From Gari tellinella (Eukaryota; Mollusca; Bivalvia; Cardiida; Psammobiidae): a stretch of 64,000 nucleotides of DNA. The stretch covers positions 40,573,786 to 40,637,785 of the forward strand of contig OV277862.1 in the NCBI GenBank assembly GCA_922989275.2. Direction: 5' to 3'. A program made the position numbers and the translations under genes. The notes under the pieces were generated by a model. It was not told the origin of the DNA. It worked only from the letters and a program-made list of their open reading frames with translations, and made no database searches. This document shows, one piece after another, positions 10,158-20,700 of this stretch; the first letter of the stretch is position 1, and the number at the start of each line of letters is the position of its first letter.

Positions 10158-10359
10158 CAGTAAAACCCCTCTATTACGACCACTAAATTATGTTAATTAT
10201 TAGGGTGTTTTACGGTAGGTGACCGCTTAAAGCAAGGTGACAGTGAAACAGAAAGCTCCTTAGGAGCTTTCTGTTTCACTGTCACCTTGCTTTAAGCTGT
10301 CACCTGTATATTATACAATTAGCCTTCGTTTTAGTGGTCGTAATAGCGAGGTTTTACTG
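10158..10359. mobile_element. family E MITE, copy 1
   Basis: Family E: ends CAGTAAAACCYCTCTATTAC inverted, flanked by TA (Tc1/mariner-pogo style). About 205 bp, with a beta-related palindrome CTTAAAGCAAGGTGACAGTG..AAGCTCC at the centre. Here the TA duplication is intact and the core perfect. Confidence 0.88.
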
Positions 10360-10452
10360 TAGTTTAAACTGCAAGATAATTACAACAGTTATACAGTGTC
10401 CCATTTTTAAAAAAAAAATATTATGGATAAGATTTATATTTTCTAGAAATAC

Positions 10453-10531
10453 AATCCAAGTTGCAAACAATTTGGATCCAGATCAGAAGCAATACTATGC
10501 AGCATCTGATCAGGGTCCGTACTGTTTGCAA
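10453..10531. repeat. alpha-type core
   Basis: AAGTTGCAAACAATTTGGAT..CCAGATCAGAAGC pairs with GCATCTGATCAGGGTCC..CTGTTTGCAA. Confidence 0.65.
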
Positions 10532-10736
10532 AATGCAACTACTTGTTCCTAGCACTGTTAGAGCACTAATTGCCTACAATTAATGGCTGTACATATAGGT
10601 AATGATTTTTTTAAACCCTTTTCTCCACATAAGCATGACCGGACACCTCTACTACTACTCCAAAACAAATGCCAAAATTCAATATCAAATTGACAATAAT
10701 AAGTGGTGTTAAATACAGGTGGCAGCCTTCTGCTTT

Positions 10737-11130
10737 ACTTTCATCTTGCTTTAAGCAGTCACTTGCTTCAAACACGTTTGGATATATGGTAGGTGATATA
10801 CCCATTAGGCTAGGGAGGAAAGAATTAATGTTAGACATAGTTCACAAAATAACTGGCATCACTTCAACTGCAATCTTTAAAAGCATAGATAATTGTTCAC
10901 AATGTCAGGTCTTGTATACTTTCATCTTGCTTTAAGCAGTCACTAGCCTCAAACACAGTTGGATATAGGTGATTTACCAATTTGGTTAGGAAGAAAGAAT
11001 TAATATTTAAGATCACAAATAATGGGCACCTATCAACTGCCATCTTTAAAAGCATAAAAGCTGACTGTGTCCTGCTAATTGTTCACATGTTTTGTATACT
11101 TGTCCTGCTAATTGTTCACATGTCTTGTAC
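10737..11130. repeat. imperfect local tandem duplication next to exon 2
   Basis: A tract of about 180 bp beginning ACTTTCATCTTGCTTTAAGC and continuing through AGTTGGATATAGGTGA, AAGAAAGAATTAATRTT and AACTGCMATCTTTAAAAGCA occurs at 10737-10900 and again at 10917-11055. A shorter repeat, CCTGCTAATTGTTCACATGT, occurs twice at 11075-11125. The opening word is a piece of a beta core. Confidence 0.7.
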
Positions 11131-11143
11131 AGTTGTTTCTTAC

Positions 11144-11220
11144 CTCATAGAGGGCCATTTGATTGGAGTAGGTTGACAACTCATCTGCATTGGTGAGAGG
11201 GTCCACATCTTTGTCATCTC
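11144..11220 (-). CDS. KCC: K-Cl cotransporter, coding exon 2
   Basis: A 77-bp exon completing the split glycine codon and adding 25 residues, GDDKDVDPLTNADELSTYSN then QMALYE. The acceptor is TTTTCAG|GAGATG and the donor GAG|GTAAGA, leaving phase 0. In vertebrate KCCs the corresponding segment contains the conserved MALFEEE motif of the cytosolic N-terminus, just ahead of the regulatory stretch that can plug the intracellular vestibule; MALYE here matches it. Intron 1 separating it from exon 1 is 27,602 bp. It lies directly beside a locally duplicated tract (10737-11130). Confidence 0.88.
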
Positions 11221-11449
11221 CTGAAAATAATCAAGGAAAACTTGTAAAACACAATAATAGCCAACAAATTATATGGGAGCTTTCTGCATTACTTCTGTCC
11301 TGTATTAAGCAATGCACTGTAAGCTTCCTGTGTATGGTTATAACCTATTACTCCATAAATAAACCATTAGCGGCATTATCTTAAAGTATACAGTTATGCT
11401 TCACTACTGCATGAAAGGCAGCAATATTTGACTTGTATAAGTAATATAA

Positions 11450-11574
11450 TTCTGGGTAGTTTAAGAGACAGCAAACAGTGTAGACCCAGATCAAAGGGTT
11501 CCTCTAGGAACCTTCTGATCTGGGTCTACATTGTTTGCAAATGTAATGAGTATATTTTAACGAGGTTGTGTTAA
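11450..11574 (+). mobile_element. family B MITE, left truncated
   Basis: Retains AATTCTGGGTAGTTTAAG, an alpha palindrome (GGGTTCCTCTAGGAACC) and the right tail; joins the family A copy at the TTAA of 11571. Confidence 0.75.
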
Positions 11575-11781
11575 CCCTTAACCCCATAGTCTGTTTCTAG
11601 TTATGAATAATAAAATTATGCACTACAAGAAATATGTTCTATATCCTAACAGATGGAAATAGCCTAAAGCAGGCTGAAAGAAAAGCAGAATGCGCATAAA
11701 GGAATATTCTGCTTTACTTTAAACCTGCTTTAAGTTGTCACATATCTTCAATACTAGAAACGGGCTATGGAGTAAAGAGAC
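11571..11781 (-). mobile_element. family A MITE with like arms at both ends
   Basis: Left TTAACCCTTAACCCCATAGT is followed by CTGTTTCTAGTT, which is normally the other end of the element. The rest is minus orientation with GAAACGGGCTATGGAGTAAA at right. Both termini therefore carry the same subterminal arm, making the whole copy foldback. Confidence 0.75.
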
Positions 11782-11839
11782 AATGTATAAGCTAGCTGTA
11801 TCGTCCCACAGTAAAACACTACATGGAATTAATTGAGTA

Positions 11840-12042
11840 CAGTAGAACCTCTCTATAACGGCCACTATTTTTGCTTGATTATTGGATGTTTAAGGCAGTT
11901 GACTGCTTAAAGCAAGGTGACAGTGAAACAGAAAGCTCCTTTAGGAGCTTTGTTTCACTGCCACCTTGTTTTAAGCTATCACCTGTCTTTTATACTATGA
12001 ATTATCCTTCCTTTTAGTGGCCGTAATAGAGAGGTTTTACTG
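11840..12042. mobile_element. family E MITE, copy 2
   Basis: CAGTAGAACCTCTCTATAAC to GAGAGGTTTTACTG, TA at both sides; core AAGCTCCTTTAGGAGCTTT. Confidence 0.88.
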
Positions 12043-12335
12043 TATAATATGCCACGGATTAATAATCAGCAGAGTGCTTTGACATTCAGGTATTGCCAAT
12101 CTTTATCAGTACTGTAACTGTATAGCAATCTAATGGGAAACTTTGTGATAGCCCAGGACTCTGGATAAGAGGGAGTTAACCAAACATCTCCATCATAGCC
12201 TTTTTCGGCGGAGCTGACTGTTTTCTATTTAGACACACTTTAATATTTGGCCACACATTTCAACCAATAATATTTGATCAGAAATTTAGAATTAAGAGCA
12301 CCTTTTGAAACTGAATAGTCTGATTGGATAGTAGC

Positions 12336-12526
12336 CAGGGCTCCAGATAAGGGAATTGTTTCAAAACTTAAAATCTTTATTTGTGCATTAAACCCTGTGG
12401 TGTCACTATACATATGAATTGTCTCTTCAAGACAATCAAAATGAGTGGTAATACCATAGGGTTTGGTGCTAAAAGAGGTGAAAAAATGTGATTTGTTTAG
12501 TTTACTCACTCTTATCTGGAGCCCTG
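12336..12526 (-). mobile_element. family D MITE, copy 1
   Basis: Family D: ends CAGGGCTCCAGATAAG inverted, about 190 bp; interior AACTAAAATCTTTATTTCTG and ATTTTCTCACTCATTTC; central palindrome CCTATGGTGTTACTACTCAT..TAGAATCGTCTC (core gamma). hAT-like by its CAGGG ends. This copy is rather diverged; no target duplication visible. Confidence 0.8.
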
Positions 12527-13140
12527 TAGGCTGGTTTATGTCCCATTACAGTTTTACATGATGTGGACTGTGGGTGTAAAATTTAGAGATACAGGCTGTC
12601 TGTTTACTACACTAGGCCACAGAATTGACAAAATTATGCTATGATCTGAAATCTATTTATAGATATACAGAGGAAGCTAGGTGTTTCATAATTGTTTACA
12701 ACCAATTTGTTTTAATTGTTAACTATTTGTACACATTTGCCATACATTAAAAGCAATATTTTATATATGAATAGCCTCAAGTGAGTTAAACACAATTGTG
12801 TTGTTTCATCATTATTTACAAGAGTGAAGTACAGTAGATTGTTGTATCTGTACATTTGTGTATGCTATAGTTTGTTTCAAGAAACTCTATGAATGGAACA
12901 ATAGATTAATGTGAGGATCTCCCACCAGTAGCTAGGATATGAGTTAAATTATTGTTTTGTTTTGCATTTCTGTACATGATAGTTTTGCATTTTAAATAAA
13001 ATTTACTGTTTCAATTGAATACTTGTATTTTTTGCTTTTCAATCCAAGATATATATTCTTTGAAAACCTCAATTTAATTCAATTTTGCACACCCATCTAT
13101 ATAGCCTTAGTTCAACCACTCATTCCGCCGAATATCTTTT
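12527..13140. other. unassigned intron 1 sequence
   Basis: AT-rich, no exon or repeat recognised. Confidence 0.35.
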
Positions 13141-13144
13141 TTAA

Positions 13145-13307
13145 AGATATTTCTTGTTCTAGCATTGGAGATAGGTAACCACTTAAAGCAGACTGAGAGT
13201 AAAGCAGAATGCGCCTTAAGGCACTTTGTGTTTTACTTTCAACCTGCTTTAAGTGATTACCTGTTTTCAAAGCTAGAAACAGACTATATAATTTTTTGGG
13301 GTTAAAG
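13145..13307 (-). mobile_element. family A fragment
   Basis: Beta core (AATGCGCCTTAAGGCACTTT) with right arm CTGTTTTCAAAGCTAGAAAC; both terminal repeats lost. Confidence 0.65.
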
Positions 13308-13346
13308 AAAACCAAACTCTAAACTGTACAAAAGTTCTTGTACATG

Positions 13347-13597
13347 TTAACCCTTTGAACCCTAGTCCCGCATATAGGCGTCCTTTTCAAACAGTATACA
13401 TGAGAAAAGTGCACTTGTCCTATGCAAACAGTGAATACTCAGATCAGAGGGCTCCTTACGGAGCCCTCTGATCTGGGTCTTCACTGTTTGTCATAATGCC
13501 AAACATTGACAAAAACAACCCTTAAAAGTCAGAAATGGACTAGACTAAAATGGAAACTGGGATTGTCCATTTGAAGTTATAGGGAGGAAAGAGTTAA
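13347..13597 (+). mobile_element. family J MITE, intact
   Basis: Family J: TTAACCCTTTGAACCCTAGT at left, GGGAGGAAAGAGTTAA at right; arms with GTGCACTTGTCCTATGCAAA and GGACTAGACTAAAATGGAAA. Alpha palindrome centred on GGGCTCCTTACGGAGCCC. TTAA on both sides. Confidence 0.88.
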
Positions 13598-13798
13598 ACA
13601 GATTGAAGTCCAATAAGATTCTGAATTAACTGGTGTGTGATCTAGCTCAAAACTGTTTGCAATGGGCATAAGGTTTTTAGTATAAAAGCATTTATCAGGG
13701 AACAATAACGTCTTCTGCACTGTAAAACATACATGTCATATAAACTATCCCTTCAAACAAGCTAGATCCTGGTCTCAAATCATATTTTCTACACTAGT

Positions 13799-13989
13799 AA
13801 GGCTCCAGATAAGGGGGGTATTTCAAAAACTAAAATCTTTATTTCTACTTGAAACCCTATGGTGTCACTACTCATTAGAATCGTCTCGAAGAGACGATTC
13901 TAATGAGTAGTAACATCATAGGATTTGATGCTAAAATAAGTGAGAAACTGTTGAATTTGTGCAGTTTACTCCCTCTTATCTGGAGCTCT
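13799..13989 (-). mobile_element. family D MITE
   Basis: AAGGCTCCAGATAAGG to CTTATCTGGAGCTCTA; gamma palindrome intact (AGAATCGTCTCGAAGAGACG). Confidence 0.82.
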
Positions 13990-14255
13990 AACAGTAACAG
14001 TAACAGTCTACATCACATGTATTTGATAAAGTGTAAATTTAGGCTTCTTTTCTCACGGTGCAACTCATAATCTATAATTAAGGCCAATTAAGAACTAATA
14101 ATTCTCACTCATTTTCTCATCTTAAAATGCATAAAATCAACAAAACAATCAAATGCCAGAACAATAGCCTAATAGTCTTTCCATCTCAATCTTTCATAAA
14201 ATTAGATTATGAATTTTTACAATCCTACAGAGATAATTATTTTCTTTTTGGACTG

Positions 14256-14470
14256 CATGGGTCTCAATTCTTTTCTCCCTGAACTTTCAAATGGACATTT
14301 TCAGTCTTCAATTTAGTCTAGTCCATTTTGGACTATTTCAAAGGGTAGTTATTGTTTTTTGTCAATGTATTGCAAAATGACAAGCAGAGCAGACCCTGAT
14401 CAGAGGGCTCCCCTCTCATCTTGGTCTTCACTGTTTGTATAGGACATATGTACCTCTGTTTGCATAGGGT
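14256..14470 (-). mobile_element. family J MITE, core shortened
   Basis: TTCTTTTCTCCCTGAAC left, ..ATGTACCTCTGTTTGCATAGGG right. The palindrome has lost most of one half (AGGGCTCCCCTCTCATCTTG). Confidence 0.7.
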
Positions 14471-14724
14471 TCACCCTTTACATCATAGCATGTTTTAAAT
14501 TCTGAAGACATATGACCAATTAAAGCAGGTTGAAAGTAATACAGAATGTACATTAAGGCACATTCTGCTTTACTTTCTACCTGCTTTAAAAAACCCATCT
14601 ACTATCGGATATAGAAACCATTGTTTATGACGCATATTCATGACTGTATAAAATGCAGATATTTTCATAAGGGGATGAATAAATTAAAGGCGTAAATATG
14701 TGTATCTATGGACTAATGGGTTAA
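14470..14724 (+). mobile_element. family A MITE abutting family J
   Basis: TTCACCCTTTACATCATAGC to CTATGGACTAATGGGTTAA; beta palindrome with several mismatches. Confidence 0.8.
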
Positions 14725-14784
14725 GTATGAGTCAGGTTGTTATAGTGGGGTATAACTGTTGTAATATCAATCAGAGACAGGATT

Positions 14785-14945
14785 CCTGGTTACAAGGTTA
14801 CAAAGTTTTTGAGTTGAGTCTGAAGTAGTTCTCAAGCATTTGATTGGTCAGATTTGAGCCTAGGCTCAAATCTGACCAATCAACTGCTTGAGAACAATAT
14901 CAGACTCGAACTAAGACACTTTATAACCTTGGAGCCTGGTTACAA
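14785..14945. mobile_element. foldback element with an 11-bp direct flank
   Basis: Arms at 14796-14862 and 14868-14934 pair nearly end to end (GATTTGAGCCTAGGCTCAAA at the centre). CCTGGTTACAA occurs directly at 14785-14795 and 14935-14945, as a target duplication would. It has no family A-N terminal repeats. Confidence 0.75.
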
Positions 14946-14963
14946 TCCTCATCAAAACACAGT

Positions 14964-15177
14964 TTAACTCTTTGAATGCTGAGTAGGTTTTTCGTCTGCA
15001 ACAATTGTCGCCTGCTACTGTTCTAAAAATAGATTTATCAAAATTTATTTTCAAAACAGGGACAGAGTGTTAATCAGTTTGCATCTTATTGAGATGCCTG
15101 GTTTTGTGACGTTTCATCAGGATCCAAACTGTTTGCAAAGGTTAACATGGGTTCACCGCTAGCGTGCCAAGAGTTAT
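14964..15177 (-). mobile_element. family F MITE, copy 2
   Basis: TTAACTCTTTGAATGCTGAG left; GTGCCAAGAGTTAT right; CTGCAACAATTGTCGCCTGC arm and an alpha core whose halves have diverged. Confidence 0.75.
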
Positions 15178-15464
15178 GTGAGAATTTGTACATTCATTGT
15201 GTAATGTCTAGACCGGGTATAATAAACATATTATACTAGCAAAATATATAATCTAAGAAAGCAGACATCTTCAGTATAATTCCAGATAAAAGTGCAATAA
15301 AAATTTCCAATATTTTCTCTTTACGTTATCCAAAAATATATAGATGGCCATATTCAATGTTACAAAATAAGAGTACACTGAGCATTTCAATTTTTTTGTC
15401 CATATAACATATTAACCCTTTACTCCATAGCCCATTTCTAGTTTTGTAGACAGGCGATTACTTA

Positions 15465-15636
15465 ATAAGAAATAGTACAGCCCGCTGAGGGCCTTCTTGC
15501 ATTATAGTGACCGACCAGTCAGCCCCAAAATAGTTTACGCCCGAAGCCGAAAGCTGAGGGCCGTAAACTATTTTGGGGCTGACTGGGAGGTCACTATAAT
15601 GCAAGGAGGCCCGAGGTGGGCTGTACTATTTCTTAT
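15465..15636. repeat. 172-bp foldback with a GC-rich stem
   Basis: ATAAGAAATAGTACAGCCC at left pairs with GGGCTGTACTATTTCTTAT at right. The stem continues through GCATTATAGTGACC and AGCCCCAAAATAGTTTAC to a small loop around CCGAAGCCGAAAGC. Arms are about 80 bp with few mismatches. Confidence 0.85.
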
Positions 15637-16196
15637 AGTATACCGCACTTCTAATTAGGATCAAAACAATTCTGTGTATTGTCAAGTAATGTACACGTAT
15701 ATATGTGTGTGTATTGATTACCTCCCTTTAATAAAATTTTGCATTTGTAGTAACTATTAAGCTTCCTTATGTATACTTGAATCTACACTTTCCATATTAT
15801 GAAACTTTTAATGTAAAATTAATTTTTAAAATATATTGTATGATCTTTGATTAAATCGCAAACACTCAAAGCTAATATTTTGTAAAAAAAAGAAAGAAAT
15901 TATTCAAACGTTTTTTTAAGACTAAAACAGATCAACTCTGTAAGTCACAACTAATCTCTATGAGTCTTATATTTATCATAGATAACTTTCAAAATAAATT
16001 TCACATTTTATTTACAAGTAACCTAGATCTACTTGGACATGGCTAATATTTGCTAAAAGTGACGGTAGTTATTTCAAGTTTCATTACGCAATCATCACGA
16101 CGTCATCATATGACGTCAGCGGGCACTATCGTAAAATAGTGACCGCTTGCTCGTACAAAGATAAAGAAGGAGCCTACGTAGGTAAGGTATACTATA
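15634..16196. mobile_element. element with 11-bp inverted ends
   Basis: TATAGTATACC at 15634-15644 and GGTATACTATA at 16186-16196 are exact inverses. The interior is AT-rich except for a stretch with TCATCATATGACGTCAGCG and an inverted pair CACTATCGTAAAATAGTG. It joins the foldback on its left with a 3-bp overlap. Confidence 0.55.
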
Positions 16197-16649
16197 AGCA
16201 GGTAGAAAGTAAAGAAGAATGTGCCATAAGGCACATTCTGCTTCACTTTCAGCCTGCTTTGAGGTTTTTTATGTCTGTTTTTGCCATATAACTGGTCTAA
16301 TTGGAAGACTGCTTTAAGCTATCAGGATAAAGAAAATATTTCTTAAATTGTACATTCATTACTGTATAAAAGGGAATTATTTTCTCCAGTGGAGGAATTA
16401 GTTAAATGTGTAAAAAGGTGTATCTCTGGAGAACAGTTTATACTAACCAAATATATTACAAGAAAATTGTACGTGAAAGAAGGATGCCTGAAGTATGTTA
16501 GCTTGACCAATTATTATGCAAACCCTACCATCAATAAACACTGCAAAAACTTGACCCAAGATCACAGAGGTCAAGGTTACCAAACTGCAATGCATCATGA
16601 CATATTCATTCAGGCAAGCTGTGCCACCCTAAATGCTGTACTTAGTTAA

Positions 16650-16881
16650 TTCAACTCTTTAAACATCAAGGACATGTTTAATAAATCTTAATAAAATATA
16701 CTCATTACATTTGCAAACAGTGTAGACTCTGATCAGGGTCTACACTGTTTGCTAATTTAGACCAGAATTTAATAAAAACTACCCAGATTCCCAAGTAGAC
16801 TTGTTCATGTTTTGGCAACTAAAAAGAGCCATAAGGGACTCTAATAACCCACAGGAGCTACTTAGTGTTGAAAGACTGAAC
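16650..16881 (-). mobile_element. family B MITE, core half-lost
   Basis: TTCAACTCTTTAAACATCAA to GTGTTGAAAGACTGAA; the palindrome is reduced to GTGTAGACTCTGATCAGGGT..ACACTG, missing the GGGCTCC centre. Confidence 0.8.
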
Positions 16882-17061
16882 ATTGAGATGTAGACAAGAG
16901 AAATTAAAGAGTATGTGGCAGGGCATGAAAATAGAAATATCACATTTTCCAGATAAGTATCTATCAACTAAAATTTCCATATTTTTATCATTCACATACT
17001 AGTATAGACCATCTTGAAAATTGGCATACAACCAAATATGTTATCGACAATAAATAAAGTC

Positions 17062-17254
17062 CAGAGCACCAGATAAGGGTAGTTTTTCAAAAACTAAAAT
17101 CTTTATTTCTGAATTAAACCCTATGGTGTCACTACTCATTAGAATCGTCTCTTCGAGACGATTCTAATGAGTAGTAACACCATAGGATTTGGTGCTAAAA
17201 ATAGTGAGAAAATGTTGGATTTGTTGAAAAAACTACCTCTTATCTGGAGCCCTG
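17062..17254 (-). mobile_element. family D MITE
   Basis: CAGAGCACCAGATAAGG to CTTATCTGGAGCCCTG. A 5-bp direct flank, AAGTC, sits on both sides. Gamma core intact (GTCTCTTCGAGACG). Confidence 0.85.
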
Positions 17255-17562
17255 AAGTCATTATTATTATTATTTATCATCATTATCACCATACTCCTAT
17301 ATCATTATTATATTGCGTGGCTACGTACTCATTTACTGAGAATCATCTCAGGGATACTTCTTAAGAGAACTCACAACCTTTTTTTTGTGACAACATATTT
17401 TTATGGAGTTTATCATTTTTGAAGTGAACTGCTACCCATCCCTCTTATTTCTCCCCTTATTTCGAGCTGATAAAAAGATGACATTTACATGTATAGTTAT
17501 GCAAACACAGTGAAAATGATAAGATGGTAAGTGGGGCAATTTATTATTGAATATTAATTACT

Positions 17563-17757
17563 AAAGTCAAAATTTGATACTTCGAACTCGCTCTGGTTCG
17601 AACATACCCATATTTCAAAGTTAAAACGTGGCTTAGCCACGTTTTAACTTTGAAATATGGGTATGTTCGACTTAAGCGAGATGGATTGATTGAAAATTAA
17701 GTGTATGAAATACTGGTAAAGTCAGTTTAAGCCAGTTCAAAAATCGAGTTTCGACTG
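17563..17757. mobile_element. family G MITE, copy 1
   Basis: Family G: pogo-like ends of CAGTYGAAACTTCGA type next to TA. The core is a long palindrome, TTCGAACATACCCATATTTC..AAAACGTGG and its inverse. Here the right end CGAGTTTCGACTG is clear and the left is diverged. Confidence 0.75.
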
Positions 17758-17960
17758 TATTTTCCATGTACCAAACCACTAACCAAATCGCCCTTTCTCC
17801 TCATCAACGTCTTCTCAACTCTTTCAAGATTGGGAATATCTATTATCTGATGAAAACATTGTCAGATGACATAAGAAATTGGCCAGATTGCCATATTGTT
17901 TACACAAGAACATGGTTTAAAGGACAAATAAGTTGGATCTTGTTTGGGTTGGTTTGTTTA

Positions 17961-18237
17961 TTAACCCGTTACCCCATAGCCTGTTTCTAGAATTGGAAAT
18001 GGGTGACAACTTTAAGCAGGTTGAAAGTAAAGCAGAATGTGCCTTCAGGTGCATTCTGCTTTACTTTCAGCCTGCTTTAAGCTATCATCTTCTAGGAGAT
18101 AGAAAATACTTCCTATAATACATTTTTTAGATTGTATAAACTGGACATTTTTTAGATTGTATAAACTGGAACTATTTCCTTCAGTGGAGAAATAAATTAG
18201 AGGCGTAAAAAGGCGTATTTACGGAGTAAAAGGTTAA
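17961..18237 (+). mobile_element. family A MITE with an internal 26-bp duplication
   Basis: TTAACCCGTTACCCCATAGC to TTTACGGAGTAAAAGGTTAA. The unit ACATTTTTTAGATTGTATAA is duplicated in tandem in the tail (18122-18170). Confidence 0.88.
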
Positions 18238-18269
18238 TGTCCCGTTTTTGCGATCTATGGGCTTCAATA

Positions 18270-18407
18270 AGCTCCCATCTACTTAAAACAGAAAATATTT
18301 CTTATGATACATATTTATGACTGTATTTATAATAGAAACTATTTTTCTCTCAAGGATATGAATAAATGAAATGCATAAATATATGTATATATATTGATCC
18401 AGTAACA
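18270..18407 (+). mobile_element. family A right-half fragment
   Basis: TAAGCTCCCATCTACTTAAA through TTATGACTGTATTTATAATA to a degenerate end; no core. Confidence 0.6.
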
Positions 18408-18442
18408 AGTCAACACTGACTTTACCATTATATGTTTGGACT

Positions 18443-18698
18443 TTAACTCTTTCAACACAAAGTTACTCTTGTGGGTTATCAGGTTCTCTTCAAGTCTTGT
18501 CAATCTTTTTAGTAACAAAAACATGAACAAGTCAACTTGGAATTCTGGGTAGCTTAATAAATATATACTGGTCTAAATTAGCAAACAGTGTAGACCAAGA
18601 TCAGAGGGCTCCTATAGGAGCCCTCTGATCTGGGTCTACACTGTTTGCAAATGTAGTAAGTATAATTCTAAACAGGCTCATGGTGTTGAAAGAATTAA
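18443..18698 (+). mobile_element. family B MITE, intact
   Basis: TTAACTCTTTCAACACAAAG to GTGTTGAAAGAATTAA, alpha palindrome nearly perfect (GGGCTCCTATAGGAGCCC). Confidence 0.9.
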
Positions 18699-18984
18699 CA
18701 AGCTCTGTCACCACCGTTTTAGCAACCTAATCACATCAAGCACCGGGCCTAGCTGTCTCTGTAAAACCTTGCCAAACAGCTTGCCAACTGCCAGTCATTT
18801 TATTTGCCAGCAGTGCACTAAACCAGAAGTAAATGTTTCTAAGAATTTTAAAACATAACAGTTGAAACTTGTTGTGCAACAATTATGGATAATCCTACTC
18901 ACGGGTTATACAGCTAAAGTCAGAAATTTATTGCGCAAACATTCCAGCTAAAAGATTATAGACTCTTCCACACAGGTTACAGCA

Positions 18985-19066
18985 GCTGCTAAAGTCAGGA
19001 AAAAAGTAATGCAGAAAGCTCCTTAAGGAGCTTGCTCAATGCTGCATTACTTTTTTCCAGACTTAG
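18985..19066. repeat. family K-type core (GCAGAAAGCTCC palindrome)
   Basis: AAGTCAGGAAAAAAGTAATG..AAGCTCCTTAAGGAGC then TGCTGCATTACTTTTTTCCA. Beta-related, with GCATTAC in place of GCTTTAC. Confidence 0.65.
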
Positions 19067-19424
19067 GCAGTCACTAGAGATTTTCATTTTTTTAATATTA
19101 AATATCAATTCAACTATTATCTGGATATTTGACAAAGGTTTTATTTGAGGTTTTACTTGGAAATTGTTGTTAACCTAACATAGTGCATTCAAAGAGCTTG
19201 TGGTTTTTGCCGTTTTTAACCAGTATAGTTACCTTGTTTCAATGCAAATGTTCCGGTACTTATTTAAGCCAACACTAATGAGTTGTTTGTAATTAGTTGC
19301 CTGAACAGTTTTAAAGCCTATTAAACCACACAACGTCTTTGCCAATTACAACCAATTCTGTATTCAGCAAACTGTCAATAAAATAAGGATTAACAATTTT
19401 TAAAGACAGATTGAAGCTCAATGC

Positions 19425-19492
19425 AGAACAAAGTAATGCAGAAAGCTCCTAAAAGGAGCTTTCAGCATTACTTTTGTTCAGCATTAAGCTGA
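19425..19492. repeat. family K-type core
   Basis: AGAACAAAGTAATGCAGAAA..GCTCCTAAAAGGAGC palindrome ending CATTACTTTTGTTCAGCATT. Confidence 0.65.
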
Positions 19493-19499
19493 ATCAGCT

Positions 19500-19998
19500 G
19501 TTCATAGAAATTACCATGATTCTAGATTGGATGGTCTCATTCAATACTGGTGTGACTGTATGCTCATTTACAGAACTGTAAAACCTACAAACACTAGTAA
19601 TACTATGTCTTGTAATTTCTCAAACTTTAAGTGCTGGCTCTTTAAAGAGGCTGAAAACCAAATTTGACCTAAAAGCTTGTTTTTGTAAATGGATGTAAGG
19701 CACCTATATAAACACGTTAATATTAGTTTAGGTAGGGTTTTATGATAAGAAATACATTTTAAAGTAAACAAGATGTATTTGTCAAACTTGCTGATGCAAC
19801 CACAAGTCATGTATTAAGCAACTTTTGTCGTAAGCAATAAGCAACCTAAGTTTGAATCCCCCCCCCCCCCCCCCCCCTTTTGCACCGAGGACGAAAAAGA
19901 TAACAACCCAAACCAATCATGTTGTATTCATAGAACCTTTCATTCAGCGACCACTTTTGAGCCGTCCCTTGGGAGGTCGTTTAATACAAGTTTGACTG
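19500..19998. other. unassigned intron sequence with a C homopolymer
   Basis: No exon seen. A run of about twenty C lies at 19858-19878; its exact length in an assembly is doubtful. Confidence 0.5.
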
Positions 19999-20145
19999 TA
20001 TCTATATTCTAGCAGATGGTACCTTAAAGCAGGCTGAAAGTAAAGCAGAATACACCTAAAGGCACATTCTGCTCTTCTTTCATCATGCTTTTAGTGGTCA
20101 CCTATTTACAAAACTAGAAACAGGCTATATGGAATAAAGGGTAAG
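19999..20145 (-). mobile_element. family A MITE, left truncated
   Basis: AGCAGATGGTACCTTAAAGC to GAAACAGGCTATATGGAATA; beta palindrome present with mismatches. Confidence 0.75.
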
Positions 20146-20194
20146 AGATCAGTGAAGTAAAAGAGTTCTTTTCAGTAGTATCACCCCCAGCAGC

Positions 20195-20268
20195 AATAGC
20201 TGACTGCTTATAGCAAGATGAAAGTGAAGCAGAACGCTCTTTATCTTGCTTTAAGGGGCCACAATTGT
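20195..20268. repeat. beta-type core, compact
   Basis: GACTGCTTATAGCAAGATGA..AAGTGAAGCAGAACGCTC then TATCTTGCTTTAAGGGGCC; the right half of the stem is short. Confidence 0.5.
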
Positions 20269-20287
20269 ATTCAACACCATTTTTTAA

Positions 20288-20545
20288 TTAACCCATTAGC
20301 CTGTTTCTGTATTTCAAAACAGGTGACTACTTAAAGCAGGTTGAAAGTAAAGCAGAATGCGCCTTAAGGCGCATTCTGCTTTACTTTCAGTCTGCTTTAA
20401 GCTATCATCTGCTAGAATATATAACTTATTTCTAATAGGACACAATCATAATTAGATCTATCTTAATAAATTTGAACTATTTTCTTCCATGCAGGAATAA
20501 ATTATATAGAGGTGTAAAAAGGTGTATTTATGGGATAATGGGTAA
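20288..20545 (+). mobile_element. family A MITE
   Basis: TTAACCCATTAGCCTGTTTC (the CCCCATA part deleted) to TATGGGATAATGGGTAA; beta palindrome perfect around GCGCCTTAAGGCGC. Confidence 0.85.
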
Positions 20546-20568
20546 CTTAGAATAAGGATCAGGGGTGT

Positions 20569-20700
20569 GATTAGCCTGACAGCTGAGGGGCTGAAAATAA
20601 TTTGGCTGGGGGTTTCGGGGGCCGCCAAGGCCCCGAATGGGTTCCAAGGGCAACGCCCTGGTGGGGGTAACAGGGGGCGAAGCCCCCTTAAAAAAATGGC
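20569..20700. repeat. GC-rich hairpin tract, possible hAT-like end
   Basis: CAGGGGTGTGATTAGCCTGA start, then G-rich hairpins GGGGGCCGCCAAGGCCCC, AAGGGCAACGCCCT and GGGGGCGAAGCCCCC in succession. The opposite terminus was not found. Confidence 0.45.

Larger units (their letters stand above)
15412..16434 (+). mobile_element. family A MITE split by a 730-bp insertion
   Basis: The left part, 15412-15464 (TTAACCCTTTACTCCATAGC..GATTACTTA), and the right part, 16195-16434 (TAAGCAGGTAGAAAGTAAAG..), together make one family A copy. The inserted DNA is 15465-16196. The right part also holds a local duplication (GCCTGCTTTGAGG / GACTGCTTTAAGC) and its terminal repeat is decayed. Confidence 0.7.

Noticed and set aside
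19858..19878. C homopolymer as a functional i-motif/G4 site
   Set aside because: A single homopolymer run is more simply slippage or a sequencing artefact.
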